Source: Neoechinorhynchus agilis
Taxonomy: Eukaryota; Acanthocephala
Assembly: GCA_051530055.1 (NCBI GenBank)
Contig: CM121342.1
Span: forward strand, 11,408,001-11,472,000
Length of the DNA: 64,000 nucleotides
Direction of reading: 5' to 3'
Shown: one piece after another, positions 12,001 to 22,746 of the stretch
How positions within the stretch are numbered: the first letter of the stretch is position 1
Layout: each line of letters opens with the position of its first letter
Notes under the pieces: generated by a model
Databases searched by the model: none
What the model saw: the letters and a program-made list of their open reading frames with translations, nothing else
What the model was told of the DNA's origin: nothing
Program-made: the position numbers and the translations under genes

Positions 12001-12547
12001 GAGCTCCAACCAAGTCGTATCCACCAATCGCACGGATATTAGAGATCACATCAAGAGCTACTTTAATTGTCTCTTCAATACAAAGCTAAATTTAAAAATT
12101 GTTTAGCATGATAATTTGTGAGAAATGTATTTCAATGGAGATGCAATGCTACCTTAATTGAGTATAACGAACTTTTAAAGAATATAAAAAACAGATTCCC
12201 CCTAAGTTTAGATATGACTTTTATTTCCTTAACAATTCTTTGAGTATTTCAAAAATTAACATAATTACTTTGACACTGGGGGCTCATTTCATATAGAACA
12301 AGAGTCCCAAAGAACAGGAAAACATGAATTCGTCTTAATCACAAATTTAAGCACTTACGACTTGTAAGTCCGATGTAACGATGGTGATTTGCACTGATTG
12401 ATCCATTAAATCATTGTCAGTAAGCTTATTGATCATTTGACTCACGAAGCAAATTGACATATCAAAGCACGAACTTCCGCAGATGGATAGGTTGTTCATA
12501 GGGACAGAAACGTCCAGAACGAATACAAATCCGGTTGTTGATGACAT
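9071..12547 (-). CDS. INTS6: Integrator complex subunit 6 (seven exons resolved)
   Basis: INTS6 is a subunit of the nuclear Integrator complex, which cleaves snRNA 3' ends and attenuates Pol II transcription. It carries an N-terminal von Willebrand A domain. Exons on the minus strand are 12547-12359, 12085-11936, 11887-11120, 11076-10926, 10876 to about 10700, 10443-9315 and 9259-9071. Introns of 43, 48, 49 and 55 nt have GT-AG ends. Readable landmarks are FVFVLDVSVPMNN (MIDAS-like), GGYDLVGALKIAFELINL then DNYGEG, CRWDQ, RPFAILIPH, LPYDFINLL, IPPYYL, PLREINPSNQ then FGNPYK, and a C-terminal helical domain ending near residue 700. Each aligns in order with vertebrate INTS6 (for example AFDLLNLNRL, DNYGQG, MPPYYL, FGNPFK). 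The join between the fifth and sixth exons is unresolved, and a small exon could lie in 10444-10700. The gene looks intact. Confidence 0.92.
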
Positions 12548-14856
12548 TTACACGTACGCTGAATAGACTAAGGAATCTAAAATGGGTAATATCGGTCTCT
12601 AATACTGAAAAATAATATTCCTCACGTTAACAAGTTCTACAATATATTCACTCGCATTAGTGAACAAAAATGAACTAAATACAATGTGAAAATGTAAGAT
12701 GTGCGCAACTGACTGATTTTAGAGCTCATAATCGACGTTTGAAATACTCGTTCGGTCAGGTGAGCTTCGTTTTAATATTGCTAACGTAAGTTCATACTCG
12801 TAAGGTGCCCAAACGGCTCTTTCATTCGTTATGAGGTCGTGCGCGATTTAGAATTATAGAATACAATACCTAAATATTAGCATATTTCGTTGAAGACTGA
12901 CGAAACGTATAAATTCCCTAATTTTTCGCCAAATCTGCTTTTATCTTAACAATCGATAATTGTAATGAAGTTGGGGCCTAATAAAGCGACTAAATCGATC
13001 GCCAGCATATAAAGTGAATGCCACCTCCTCCAACTTCACTGTCTAGAGCCGTTCCTAGCATAAATGATGGGGTGCGGAATAATGACTTCGTCAAAATAAC
13101 GAAAAATCAGTCTGCAATGGAGTTTATGAAATCCTCAAATAAAAAAATCGAAAGCTTTCTGAGTTCGCAGTAAGCAGCCACGGCGTTTAATCTAAGAGGT
13201 TTTGCGGCTGGCTGAATATTAAGCGAAACTGTTTTCACCAGAAAAAGGAGCTCAGCTCCGAATTTTACACAGCTTAGTCGATATGCCACCTATAAGAGCA
13301 CGCCTTCTAAATGCACGATGGCGACCGAGACTAAAAATATGTTTGAAGATTGAATCGTTCATGTTTTTAATTGGTATAAAAATTAAAAGAATTTATTGAT
13401 TCCGATATTTTGGTACAATCTTGTGCTTTTATCAAGGTTTCTTGTAAGTTTTTAAATATTTGAACCTCGGTAAAGGCACAAGATTGTGTTGAAATATCGA
13501 AATCAATAAATTCTTTTAATTTTTCCGCCTTATAAAAACACTTTAAAAATAAAATTACTAATTTAGAATAAAACCTTTTTCTTTCAAAATATTCCCTTTA
13601 TTAATTTTAGCCTTTTCTGAAATTCAAATAAATAGAATTAAAGTTAATTTAAAAGCTAAGGAGATAAACACCAACTCTTTTTAAAGCAACATCCAAACGC
13701 AATTGAAACTGATTTTAAATAATGGAAAGTCACGTCCATCCAGCAACAAAATGATGCTTCACGAAACTTTGGTTTTTGAGGTTGCGTACCTTATTTACGT
13801 GGATTCTACTGAATGCTTCGTCCGTTCGTTACGGTTTCGCGGTTGAGAAACTCTTAATGAATACGCGTCAAGCGAAAATCTGGTCTCATATGGAATATTG
13901 AAAACTCACATTTCAATGAATTTCTCTCTGGTAAAAAATCTTGGTCAGTTTTTAACTTTACTCTCATTTTAAAAGCTCTTGTTAATTAATCAGCCGAATT
14001 CTTATGTACAGATTTTGTAAATAGGTAATCACATGAAATAAGCAAAAACTCAAGTCCAACTCGTTTCAATGACTTAAATAGAAAATATTTTTGGACGAGA
14101 ATATTCTTTTTTGAGAAGGCACCTTTTATATTGCAGCAAAATCACTCATTTCAATGTCCACCAAAAAAACAAAGAGTGTATTTAAAAGCAGAGTTCGTTA
14201 AAATTGAATGGAAAAATTACGCCGAAGAACATCCGTAAAAACTCAAAATTCCGCATCGAGGTTTTTCGATAGCATATCATTGGACAGATTAAGATCTATA
14301 TTAAAACGAGAATGATGTAAAACTAATCCCAATTAAAATTAAAGGAATCAAACATTTCCCTTGGAGTTCTGTCTTATATGTTAAAGCTATTTTAAATCTT
14401 GGATTTGCTCCTTTCGGCTATTAAACAAAATGCGAATCTTCGTCAATTTTCCATTAGAGAATGTATTCAATCGGTGATTATACCGAAAAGCAATAAAAGA
14501 AATTACCAGGAGTTTCTAATCGTAGGCAAGAAATCATCTACAATATTAAAAAATCACAATCTTTTTTCCTTATCTGCTTCAAATAAACCACAATTTGTCT
14601 CTCTTAGAACGATTTATTGAGAAAATTTTAATAAAATTCATTTTAGCAATAGATAAAAGATGATCATGTTCTCATAAGATAAAATGCTACAAGTCAAAAT
14701 GGACGCGGAAAATCCAAACAGGAAAAACAGTAAAGTAATGTGTTCATGGTTAAAAGTAAACTCCATCAACAAAAAGGACTTATTATCCCAGTAAAACACC
14801 GATATCGAGTGCTCCTACAAGTCATCTAAAACGTTTTTACACTATTAAAACCGAGT
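12548..14856. other. Intergenic interval between POLR3A and INTS6
   Basis: About 2.3 kb that is AT-rich with no supported gene. It holds the INTS6 5' flank on the right side of the gene, the POLR3A 3' flank, and the inverted repeat at 13378-13525. Open frames at 13107-13289 and 14399-14620 have no family features. Confidence 0.5.
13378..13525. repeat. Large inverted repeat made of two PLE-tail-like arms
   Basis: Arms of about 60 bases at 13378-13437 and 13467-13525 are imperfect reverse complements separated by about 30 bases. Read outward, each arm has the order AAAGGCACAAGATTGTG, then GAAATATCG, then AATCAATAAATTC. This resembles the stem plus CGAAATAT...TCAAT motif at the 3' ends of the PLE pieces at 37700 and 62070. 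A third, single arm occurs at 23177-23215. It is therefore probably a pair of decayed, inverted PLE 3' ends rather than a simple hairpin. Confidence 0.6.
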
Positions 14857-17800
14857 TCAATCGAATGGAATAAGCAACGGATCATTCACTTCCCAAATAC
14901 TTTTTTCATCAGCAACAGTCGGTTGACAGTCCGCATAGAGAACATCGATTGCTCCGGTTCCGGCACGAATCGGAACACCAGTGATAATACGTTCGCTTAT
15001 TCCAATGAGATCATCTTTCTGCGAATAGTATCCAGCGTCATACAGATGATCGATGGTTTGTTCAAAAGAAGCGAGCATCAATGGACTTTCCTTCATTTTA
15101 CTAAGCCCACTTCTGGTCATTCCTACCACTTCGCCTTTTGCGGTCATCGTATCCGTCAGCAGCATCACGTGCCTTGCATCGACGCTAATCCCATGGCTCT
15201 TCATGGTATCGCAGATTTCCTTCAAGATAATCTGCCTTGCAGCTTCAATTCCTAAGACCTTCGATGTCTCTAAAATATCATTCGACTTACATCTTGACAA
15301 ATCAAGGCCAACAACTTGTGAGACGATCGACTGAAGCCCGTTTCCTTCGGCTAGAACTTGGACTTCACCATCTTCTTCATTAACAAAAACCCGTTTGACG
15401 CTCTCAATTCCGCTGACGATAACTTGCGGCAGTCGAGCAGCGAATGAAAGCAAAGTAGCTTGAATATCTATGGTTTCCAGTGGCGGTCTTACTAAAAATC
15501 TCGATTCATTCATCATTAGCATTTTTACGTCCTTCTCACTCACTATACTCAGCCTCACATTCTTCATCTTCTTCTTCCTACTTTGTTCGAGAATAGATTC
15601 ACATACAGTCCGTGCATTCACACATAATCCCATCTCAATGATTTTGAACATGTTCAAGCTCACCAGCAAATAACAGTCGTGATCATTTAATATCATTTTG
15701 GCCGAATCAAGAATATCTTTAAGGCGTACACATTCAATCCTGGCACGTATTCTATTGCCTTCATCAATGGTCCCACCACGTTCTAATGGAAGACTCAAGA
15801 CCGGAGTTTTCACATTCTTAACAGCATTAACAAGCTCTTTTATCCTCGGAACGCCCAATGTAATGTTCATCGATGCTACACCGGCAAAATGGAAAGTCTT
15901 TAAAGTCATTTGAGTGCACGGTTCGCCCACACTCTGTGCACATATAGAACCTACAGGAGTGCCGGGCTCAACTAAGCATCGTGATTGTTTCAAAAGGCAC
16001 TCGTCCAAAAAATCCTTTAACTGTTCGCGGCTCATATGTTTTACTTCAGTGTATTGATGACCGTATTTTTCCATCTTTCGCATCTCATCGGCTTTTTGGA
16101 TCAAAAAGCGCTTGAGTTCACCTATTCGATCCTCACTGAAATAACGGGAAAACTCTGGGTTCCAATCTAAACATCTCTGTGCCTCAATTATGAATTCATC
16201 GGCGCTTAAGACGTTCATATCAATGAAACCGGAGGAGAGACGACGGCGCTTGTGGAAACCACGAGCTCGGCAGTGATCATACACTCGGTCTAAATCAAAA
16301 GAGTAGTCGTTCTTAAGAGTCTCCATGTGGCAGGGGTCCAGACCGTCTGATCCGTATTTAAATTGAATTATGTCGCCTGATGCAGAACGCACCGAATAGT
16401 CGTAGGCGCAATAAAGATCTTCTAAGGCGACGGTGATTCACTCTTCAGTAGTCATTTTCCTCTAATAGGTCATCTAACGAGAATTAACGATATTAATCAG
16501 AGAAAAATGTCATCAGTTTACCCGTTTAGATCAATCAATAACGAATTGGGTAAAGTAACAGCAAGGAATGAGAGAAATTCAAAAACGGAAGCCTAATAAA
16601 TCACTAAAGAAAGTGTCCCCCATTTTGGATAATCGCCGTCACTATCTAAGCATTTGACAAGACGCCTTTGCATGTATCCTGTCTCAGCTGTCTTTACTGC
16701 AGTATCCACCAAACCCTCTCGTCCGGCCATCGCGTGGAAAAAGAACTCAAAAGCTTTGAGCCCACTTCTGAAACTGTTTTCGATGAACCCATAAGCTGCT
16801 GGATCTTTCGATCGCGGTTTAAAGCAGCAGAGGCATCGTGCCTGATACCGGTCCTCCTTTATTCGTGATCCACTCACTGTCTGCTGACCAACACAAGTGA
16901 CCATCTGACAAACGTTAATCGACGATCCCTTTGATCCGGACAAAGACATGATTCGAGGTGCGTTAGAATCCGGAAGGTATTTGAGACATTCCGTACCGAT
17001 TGTGTTACGAAGCTCTGATAATTTCGCATTAAGAAGAGATTCAAGATTTGCTTCATTGTCGCATCCGATAGCACCTTCAACCTCACCCTTGGCGAACGCA
17101 TTGCTCTTTCCTTCACAATATTCATAACCGTTGGCAAGAATTTGTGAACGTGCCACCAGAAGAAGATCCGGAGCGTTTACATCTGCGAGACCAAGAGAGA
17201 GTCCTCTTTGAAGGAGATAAGCGATTGAGACGCGAGCTAATCGCCACATAACGTCGGCACAGTACTGTGCATCGCCATCACGAAGAGCATAGAAAAGAAT
17301 ATTTTGTTTTGAGCCTGAACCAATCACTGATTTATCAATACGTCCGCAAATTAGATTGCCGTTCCGTACGACAATAAAAGTATCATCCGAGTCCAAGTCC
17401 TCTGCTGCACCTTTATAAAACTTTGATCCACATCTAAGGTTTACCAAATATTGCTCGTCATTCGGTCTAAGAATCATACTGAAGATTTGTTTGCCTGTCC
17501 ACAGCTCGACCGGTTTCATGATAGCTGGTGGCGGCAGTTGCACATACTCCACCACTCCTTTGGAGTCGGCTAGCATCATCGATTGGATAAGCTGGCAAGT
17601 CTGTGAACGTTCAAGAAAAAGATCCTTGTCGGTTAAAAGAAAGCATCCGCTATGAAGAAGAGATTCTGGGGTTAACATCCAAAAAAATCAGTTTCATTTT
17701 TTCAAAAAACAAGACATTAGAATTTAATTGAAAAGACGTAATCCACAGATTGTTTTGGCCAAGGCGAAGTAAAAAATGATTTAATTTAATTTTTTGCCTT

Positions 17801-19772
17801 TAATGTGGGACTTCTTCAGAATTGTCTGCAGAGGAAAATACAAGTAACCTTTAGACCCAAAAAAAATTCGAATTTTACTATGTTTTGATAGACTAAAAAT
17901 GCAGAAGCACCCTGCTTGTTTTAGACAAAATTAAAATCATTTTGTTTTTGTCGACGTCGTTTTAATAAGGCCTGGTTTGTAAACAGCAAAAACGAAAATA
18001 AAGCGCTTGATCAAAAAATAATTTAAAGCAAATAACGGATTTAAGAAAAGTTTAAAGGGTAATTGAGCACCCAAAAAAGTAAGCGTCTTGGAATCTCTTC
18101 TTTCCATAAGAAAGTCCTGAGTAGCTCCAATGATTAATTGCCCATTACAGGGCGTCACTAGATTAGCCTTCGTATCCATTAGCAAACTCGCTTCGGCTCG
18201 CGCTTCTTCGGTCTGTGGCACATGGATGTTCATTTCGTCTCCATCAAAATCCGCATTAAATGGCGAGCAAACGCACTCGTTGAAGTTAAACGTTTTGTGC
18301 GGTGTTATTTTGACTTTCATACAAAGGATGCTTAGTCGATGAAGTGATGGTTGTCGATTGAAAAGTACAAAGTCTCCTTCCATGAGATCTCTCTCAACAA
18401 TATCTCCTATTTTTAGCCGCTCAAGCACATCCCGTTTCTTAGAATATTGCATTGTTTTGGTCTCATTAGTATCCGAGAAAGTGACATATTTTGCGGACGG
18501 GTATTGATGATAGCCTCGTTCAATGAGACGCTTGAGCCCTTTCATATTATGAGCAGTTACACGATCCTTGAACGTAAGTATCTTGGCGATTGCAATTGGG
18601 ATAGCTACTTCATCGATTCTCAAATTTGGGTTGGGTGAAATTACTGTTCTCCCGCTGAAATTCACACGCCGTCCACTTAGATTTCCTCTAAACCTTCCGA
18701 ATTTTCCTTTAAGGCGTTGAGCGAATCCCCTGATGTACTCCTTCTTGGTCATTGTTGACGGGAGTTGAGTAAGCTCGCTGTTGAGCATTAATGCAGAAAG
18801 CAATTGAAAATAGTCCCAACTCCCAATCGTTGTAGTAAGAGCGCACTTTCCGTGGCCAACGGAATCTGAACGCTCATGACTGTTGAAAACAGTTTTTACC
18901 ATAACGATTTCACATACTTTTGCCGTCAAGTCGTCTTCGGTAGTACAATTGGTTACTTTGGACACGACTGACGGTCTCACAGGTACAGGTGGTACCAAAA
19001 TATTCCTAAACATTAAGTTACGAGGATGTGAGCATTGAGGATCCATCTGAAGAAACGCGACGTCCGTCTCAATAATATTGTCCAGAATTTCAAACACTTG
19101 CATATAGTTCAGAATTTCGTATCCTTGCTCAAGGATTTGTCTCATATTACGAGTTGAATCCAATATATCCGCATAATTGTTCAAATGGGCGTTCACAATG
19201 GCTTGATCGCGTTTTGTAACCGACCGAAACTTGTAATGAGCAATCTTCATAAATCCCATCTTCTTTACAACTCCATTTAGATCCGAACAATGAGGACAGC
19301 GTTTCGTTTTCCGGCATTTTATGTGTACGGCGTTGCGGATTGCCTTTCGTTCAAGATAGGTGTTGTTAATGCGCCTTGCTTTTCTACCCATCGATGTCAT
19401 CGATTCTTGATTTAAAAGAATTCGGGAACATGTCTTACATACCGATTGAAGAACACGAATAATTGACTTGAAATATCCCCAGTTGTAGACGGGAAGGCCA
19501 GCAAGATGTAGAATACCGTAGTGACCTGGGCAGTCGTCCCAACCTTGTCTACATGTTGCACACGTCGTCTGATAATTTGAAGTACCCATTCGAAGATCCA
19601 ATGGTCCATGTGGTTGAACGACTCTCTGCATTTTGTCCGGTGTGTATAGGGCACTATCCTTTATTTCAACCACGCTACATTGTTCATTATCGGTAGCACT
19701 TGGGACGACAAATTGAATGGAATCTATTGTACGGTTGGAAATTATGACCTGTCGGTTAAAACGGTGAGACAT
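14857..19772 (-). CDS. POLR3A: RNA polymerase III largest subunit RPC1 (three exons)
   Basis: The catalytic largest subunit of nuclear RNA polymerase III, which makes tRNA, 5S and U6 RNA. Exon A is about 19772-18107, exon B 17650-16647 and exon C 16422-14857, totalling about 1,410 residues, close to the usual 1,390. Visible are the N-terminal zinc site [63 protein letters not shown] and the Mg-binding [19 protein letters not shown]. In exon B are [38 protein letters not shown] and MQRRLVK (bridge helix). In exon C are [35 protein letters not shown] and GIEAARQII. The last residues DPLLIPFD match the family C-terminus. Both introns have terminal inverted repeats, and the first shows no GT donor. 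A higher-order tandem repeat lies about 130 bases upstream of the start. Confidence 0.97.
16423..16646 (-). other. POLR3A intron 2 with terminal inverted repeats
   Basis: This 224-nt insertion interrupts the conserved RRLVKCL-EDL block after the bridge helix. Its ends are imperfect inverted repeats: minus-strand 5' end GTGACGGCGATT and 3' end AATCACCGTCGC. TTAGA is found at both borders, like a target duplication. Removing sequence between the TTAGA copies restores [15 protein letters not shown] at the family length. A GT-AG choice inside the same borders (GTGACG...CCTTAG) is also possible and would add one residue. This layout matches introner-type introns, in which a transposon end supplies one splice site and the target duplication the other. 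Confidence 0.6.
17651..18106 (-). other. POLR3A intron 1 with terminal inverted repeats and no GT donor
   Basis: About 456 nt separate GATQDFL from [11 protein letters not shown], which are contiguous in RPC1 proteins. The minus-strand 5' end reads TATGGAAAGAAGAGATTC and the 3' end is its near reverse complement, GAATCTCTTCTTCATA. No GT occurs between the conserved exon codons and position 18070, so a canonical donor would force about 13 extra residues into an invariant block. Removing one copy of the border TA gives DFLSGCFLL. A GG-AG intron (AT|GGAAAG...CATAG|C) gives DFLIGCFLL. I cannot tell which is used. Confidence 0.6.
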
Positions 19773-19903
19773 CTTTTAGCTATCTGAAAAGGTCAGGTTA
19801 AAGAAGCTTTAACATACGTGAAAGTGGAGGAAAATGCAATTTCCAACAAATTGAAGTGTATTTTGTAAAGATTTGAAGTTTTCGTGAGGACCTAAAATTA
19901 GAC

Positions 19904-20340
19904 GCGATCGATTTTTGATCCTTCTTCTTTGACTTTTCACGAACCAAATGGTATAGAAATCAATTCGAGATTTGCACACAATCAACTATTGACCCTTTTT
20001 CTTTGGCTTTTCACGAACCAAATGATATAGAAATCAATTGGATAATCGGGCGCGATTAACTTTTTATCCTTCTTCTTTGACTTTTCATGAAATAAATGGT
20101 GCAGAAATCAATTGGCGAATCGGGACGCGATCGATTGTTGATCCTTCTTTGACTTTTCACGAACCAAATGGTATAGGAATCAATTCGAGATTTGGACACG
20201 GTCGACTATTGATGCTTTTTCTTTGGCTTTTCACGAACCAGATGATATAGAAATCAATTGGATAATTGGGCGCGATTAACTTTCTATACTTTTTCTTTGA
20301 CTTTTCACAAACCAAATGGTAGAGAAATCAAATGGATGAG
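19904..20340. repeat. Higher-order tandem repeat: two blocks of three ~74-bp monomers
   Basis: Six monomers of about 69-75 bases start near 19904, 19979, 20052, 20127, 20200 and 20272. All share CTTTGACTTTTCACGAACCA or CTTTGGCTTTTCACGAACCA, AATG, and AGAAATCAATT. Monomer types repeat in the order 1-2-3-1-2-3: monomers 1 and 4 contain GCGATCGATT and CAATTCGAGATTTG, 2 and 5 the CTTTGGC variant, 3 and 6 GCGATTAACTTT. The block period is 223 bases. It lies 132 bases upstream of the POLR3A start codon. Confidence 0.9.
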
Positions 20341-20590
20341 AGACTAACCTTCCAATTCGAAAAGGGTTTTAACATTTAGGTTCAACATTACTTAAGAGCT
20401 ATGAGCATTCATTAAAGGAAGTGGAGAAAGTATACTAATATTGTAAAGGTCTGATTATCAACAGAAATTCTACAAAAACATCAGTTATCATTCGATTTGA
20501 GTAACGTGGATGTTTTTTAAAGTTATTTGTCGATTTTAATTTTTTTCATGAAGAAATTTTTTATTCTCTGTTTGAATTGTTAAAAATATA

Positions 20591-20848
20591 TTACGTTCTT
20601 ATAAAAAAACAGAAACGTTTTAATTTTAAATTCCCTAAAAATTCCGATCTTCGGTACAAACGAGTCTGTGTATTGTCTGATTGAATTACTTGGAGATCTC
20701 GTACAACAATTCCGATTGAATGGTAATAGGGCGAACCATTTCCGACCATGGTTAAAATGTAAAAGTCTTCGCTCTTGAATTTTAACGTTGGCGGATCTCG
20801 AAGCTCAGTTGTTAGGGTGTTTCGGCATTTTACGGAAAGTAGAATCAT
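20591..20848 (-). CDS. Hypothetical 85-aa ORF
   Basis: An open frame of 85 codons with mixed polar and hydrophobic content and no recognisable family. It has no clear signal peptide or membrane segment, and no neighbouring exon could be joined to it. It may be an exon of an unrecognised gene or chance. Low confidence. Confidence 0.2.
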   Translation of the reverse strand: MILLSVKCRNTLTTELRDPPTLKFKSEDFYILTMVGNGSPYYHSIGIVVRDLQVIQSDNTQTRLYRRSEFLGNLKLKRFCFFIRT

Positions 20849-21169
20849 CAGAGTCGAACAAGTGCTTAATGCAAGACACCAGATTTAGTCATTGAAAGAC
20901 AAAGAAACGAATATTGACGCAAATAGCGAAATGAAATACCTACTAAGCAAACCAAAAGCGACTAAGAATTAAAACAATCATCGGAATATCAAAAATCAAA
21001 CTAACACAGCAGAGTATGACGTTTTCATAAATGGATTCTTCCGTGTCAGCGTTACCTTGATGGGAAATGCCGTCTTATGTCTTTGTAACTTTTCAGACGT
21101 TGAAAAGTAGAAGTACCATTGAAAGTATTTCCATTCTTGGATGACGGGTTTCTACTGTTTTTTAATTTG
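20849..21169. other. Unassigned interval
   Basis: Nothing recognisable. AT-rich, without long open frames. Confidence 0.4.
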
Positions 21170-21600
21170 ATGCTCTGTTTATGATCGGTTTAGCCAATCT
21201 CATCACTCAATCATCATCCAACCTCTCCCTCTCGTAAAACCTCTATTGAAATCAAAGATTTCTGCACTAATCACAAACTCCATCTTAATTCCTCTAAATG
21301 CTTCGATATGTTCCACTTTCTCTCCCCCAACCCCACAACATCCCCTGAGCTTCTAAATGACATCCTACGAGTAATTTCCCTGAGAATTCTGGGTATCCAA
21401 TTTCAATCAAATTTGAAATGGGACTTGGACATCGCTCTCTCCCTCAAGCACAACACCTTTAAAATTTATCTCCTCAAACGCATCTGACATTTAGGAATCC
21501 CTTCACCCGATCTCTACAAATTTTACTTCAGCTTTATTTTACCTTCCCTCACCTGTGGTTATGCCGCCTGGTGCCAAATATAGGACTGGTAATAAGATGC
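21170..21600 (+). mobile_element. LINE-B fragment (RT C-terminal region)
   Basis: Decayed plus-strand sense of a LINE reverse transcriptase thumb region: FCTNHKLHLNSSKCFDMF, LRILGIQFQSNLKWD and YLLKRI, then LYKFYFSFILPSLTCGYAAW. Stops and frameshifts interrupt it. Nucleotides align with the minus-strand copy at 32350-32600 (for example AGAATTCTGGGTATCCAATT against AGAATTCTGGGTCTCCAATT). Both ends are truncated. Confidence 0.75.
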
Positions 21601-21948
21601 GGTATTTCTAATATTTTAATGACGGATAAATTAAATCAAAACAACTTCCCATTGGAAAAAACCAGGTTGTCAATATAGAACACCAACATTTCGCATTTTG
21701 AATCCCGTCAAAGACGCGGGTTCGAAACGTTTTTAATAAAAAATAATTTATCCGGTTGAAAAAAAATGAACAAGAATTCTAATCATATATCACGGTACCA
21801 CCCGACGAGGTTCGAAACGTTTCTAATAAAAAATTATTTACCGGTTTCAAGACCTAAACAATAATTCTAGCTCAGAATTATATTGCAACTTGCAAAATAT
21901 TCCGTTATGTGAAAACAAATGAATGGAACATCCATATATTTATTATCA
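21601..21948. other. Unassigned interval (GTF2F2 3' flank)
   Basis: No gene is visible. A short phrase, TTCGAAACGTTTxTAATAAAAAA with an A-rich tail, appears twice (about 21721 and 21811), forming a weak direct repeat about 90 bases apart. Confidence 0.4.
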
Positions 21949-22746
21949 TCAAAAATACGGCGAGTATTCTGGCTTAAGCTCATATTTGTTCCTGTGCATT
22001 TCCTGGGTGTGATACACGCAGATATCATTTAAAACTGATTTGAGAAGTTGTTGTGGTTTTTTGGTTAAATCCATAAGCTCGTTTAAGGAGCGGAATCTTT
22101 TCGTTGCAAAGCATTGAAATAGTTTCTCAATAACTACTTCTCTCGACCCGCGCTCTCGTCTTTCAATCCATTTTCTTCGATCCAATATCACTGGCAGTGC
22201 TGGTCTTTTAGAAGAATATAACCCTGCAAAATGCTCATTTTCTTCTAGCGTTCCGGTCTCTTCCTTGGGTGTATGTTTTAGTTCTTTGAATGTTAAGTAA
22301 ATGGGGTCCATGGGGTCAGTTCTGACACTTACACGGTTCACTGCATTACCGATCATCACAAAAGAAGCGATTTGTTCATCGCTCTCACTTTGCTGATCAT
22401 CCCAAGTCGTCTTGATTTCTGCCAGTAGCATATTTTCTTTTATAGGAGTCGGTTTTGACAATATATATTCTTGAGGAATTCCTTCAGATTTCACGGAATC
22501 GATTACTACAAATTTGTCTGACTTAATGTAACCAACAATTGCACCTTGGGTTCCTTCTACGGCATTTTCCAATGCATCTGCTAAATATCGAGGAAACGAG
22601 TAGACTACGTATTCATCGCTAAAATTCAGAGCTTCGTGCCGAACTCTTACAGTAGTTGATTCCCATGCATCTCCAATCGATACCTTTTCTGCTGGTGTCC
22701 CAGACATGTCTTGATCTTCGCCATCAATCTTTGGCGATTTGCTCAT
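21949..22746 (-). CDS. GTF2F2: General transcription factor IIF subunit 2 (RAP30)
   Basis: TFIIF beta binds RNA polymerase II with TFIIF alpha and helps it enter the promoter complex. The single open frame is 265 codons, close to the usual 250. The N-terminal half fits the beta-barrel dimerisation domain only loosely. The C-terminal half is diagnostic: LPVILDRRKWIERRER leads into a winged helix with VIEKLFQCF, LNELMDLTKKPQQLLKSVLN and DIC, ending MHRNKYELKPEYSPYF. In RAP30 the equivalent end reads IHKNTWELKPEYRHY. No intron is visible, which is unusual beside the split neighbours. The start at 22746 is the only Met preceding the conserved region in frame. The gene appears intact. Confidence 0.9.
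   Translation of the reverse strand: MSKSPKIDGEDQDMSGTPAEKVSIGDAWESTTVRVRHEALNFSDEYVVYSFPRYLADALENAVEGTQGAIVGYIKSDKFVVIDSVKSEGIPQEYILSKPTPIKENMLLAEIKTTWDDQQSESDEQIASFVMIGNAVNRVSVRTDPMDPIYLTFKELKHTPKEETGTLEENEHFAGLYSSKRPALPVILDRRKWIERRERGSREVVIEKLFQCFATKRFRSLNELMDLTKKPQQLLKSVLNDICVYHTQEMHRNKYELKPEYSPYF

Noticed and set aside
9071-12547. Treslin/Sld3 as the identity of the gene at 9-12.5 kb
   Set aside because: The A-domain and C-terminal helices first suggested treslin. The order of exact matches (AFELINLGRLF with DNYGEG, LPYDF, IPPYYL, FGNPYK and the C-terminal domain) fits INTS6 and not treslin.
16593-17678. Frame tails such as [19 protein letters not shown] and the N-terminal [11 protein letters not shown] as part of POLR3A
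   Set aside because: They are read-through into introns; the conserved protein runs RRLVKCL-EDL and DFL-GCFLL without them.
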